Part shown: one piece after another, positions 14,207-14,523 of the stretch
Position numbering within the stretch: the stretch's first letter is position 1
How the letters are laid out: the number at the start of each line of letters is the position of its first letter
Origin: Paracoccaceae bacterium
GTDB lineage: Bacteria > Pseudomonadota > Alphaproteobacteria > Rhodobacterales > Rhodobacteraceae
Direction of reading: 5' to 3'
Length of the DNA: 14,523 nucleotides
Assembly: GCA_003545125.1 (NCBI GenBank)
Contig: DQCI01000248.1
Span: forward strand, 23,041 to 37,563
Translations under genes and position numbers: made by a program
Notes under the pieces: generated by a model
Databases searched by the model: none
What the model saw: the letters and a program-made list of their open reading frames with translations, nothing else
Told to the model about the DNA's origin: nothing

Positions 14207-14286
14207 CGGTCTCTTCCTCCTCCCTGAGGCCGATTGCCAAATTGACGGCGACGCCTCTCCTCCTCCCTGGCGTCGCCGTTTTTTTT
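14207..14286 (+). ncRNA. CcsR/cuckoo-type sRNA unit 4 (hairpins 7 and 8)
   Basis: Hairpin 7 pairs 14207-14213 with 14226-14232 (7 pairs, one G-U) around a 12-base loop. Hairpin 8 pairs 14245-14255 with 14269-14279 (11 pairs) around the 13-base loop TCTCCTCCTCCCT. It runs directly into a T tract. This unit therefore ends at the transcript's 3' terminus, whereas the earlier units need processing at both ends. Confidence 0.82.
14245..14286 (+). terminator. Intrinsic terminator that is also the eighth CUCCUCCCU hairpin
   Basis: Eleven-pair GC-rich stem (core GGCGACGCC / GGCGTCGCC) followed by eight T (14279-14286). It ends the DUF1127-sRNA transcript on the plus strand. Confidence 0.92.
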
Positions 14287-14523
14287 GGCGCCGCGCAAAG
14301 AGGACGCACGCAAATGCAACCCTCGCCTGCTTTGTTCCAATTACCGCTTGCCTTCGGCGCCGGACCGGTGTCAGTCGCCCGCAAGACCGGAGCGAAGGCG
14401 CCGGGGCTTTTGGCCGCGCCTTCGGGCAGCGCCGGACCGGCCCGCATACGCCGGTTCAGCCGGTGACCCCTGGCGCAGCCGGTGACCCCCGGTTCGGCCG
14501 GTGACCCCCGGCGCAGCCGGTGA
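14287..14523. other. Gene-free right edge
   Basis: No recognisable gene. It holds an imperfect direct repeat (14350-14369 and 14418-14440, sharing GCCTTCGG and CGCCGGACCGG) and the 19-base tandem repeat at the very end. Confidence 0.5.
14461..14523. repeat. 19-base tandem repeat running off the window
   Basis: Three full units beginning CGGTGACCCC (at 14461, 14480 and 14499) and the first six bases of a fourth. Units differ at a few positions, e.g. GGCGCAGC versus GGTTCGGC endings. The period is not a multiple of three, so it is unlikely to encode a repeated peptide. The full array length cannot be seen. Confidence 0.85.

Noticed and set aside
13893..14286. CRISPR-like array because of regularly recurring CTCCTCCCT
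   Set aside because: The repeat is only 9-13 bases, spacing is irregular, and the intervening sequences pair with each other to form stems. This is an RNA hairpin array, not repeat-spacer DNA.
14001..14504. 167-codon frame on the plus strand across the hairpin array
   Set aside because: It runs through five hairpins and the terminator, and its composition is dictated by the stems. No ribosome site or domain.

Overview
The window looks like chromosomal DNA of a high-GC alphaproteobacterium, most likely Rhodobacterales/Rhodobacteraceae. The evidence is the gene order and protein sequences of its division and cell-wall (dcw) cluster, a DAP-type MurE, and a small DUF1127 gene followed by hairpins with CUCCUCCCU loops. 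That last arrangement matches the ccaF1-CcsR locus known from Rhodobacter sphaeroides.

Positions 487-11312 (minus strand) hold the first part of a dcw cluster, read right to left: mraZ, rsmH, ftsL, ftsI, murE, murF, mraY, a small P-loop NTPase, murD, and an unrecognised 207-residue protein. The genes from mraZ to murF are tightly packed, with 1-4 base stop/start overlaps at four of the junctions, so they probably form one translationally coupled operon. Together they cover 16S rRNA methylation (RsmH), septal peptidoglycan synthesis (FtsL, FtsI) and the cytoplasmic and first membrane steps of peptidoglycan precursor synthesis (MurE, MurF, MraY, MurD). Two things depart from the usual order. 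The NTPase and a palindrome-rich 300-base gap separate mraY from murD, and an unknown lower-GC gene plus about 490 gene-free bases stand where ftsW would normally follow murD.

Positions 11313-12236 form a long gene-free control region upstream of mraZ. It holds TGGGA boxes repeated every 10 bases, which fit MraZ autoregulatory operators. One set is in the plus orientation. Two sets are in the minus orientation, about 360-435 bases further upstream and in 10-base phase with each other. The region also holds a G9 tract and the terminator of the upstream gene.

Positions 12237-13349 (minus) encode an Mrp/ApbC-type P-loop Fe-S carrier. Diverging from it, positions 13536-14286 (plus) hold the most striking locus. 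A candidate RpoH-type promoter is followed by a 73-residue DUF1127 protein (CcaF1-like), then eight consecutive hairpins. All eight carry the identical loop core CTCCTCCCT on unrelated stems, and the last ends in a T8 tract as an intrinsic terminator. This is a CcsR/'cuckoo'-type small RNA array with anti-Shine-Dalgarno loops, expected to be co-transcribed with and processed from the DUF1127 mRNA. The family is described; the detailed architecture here deserves attention.

The right end (14287-14523) contains no recognisable gene. It ends in a 19-base tandem repeat that runs off the window.
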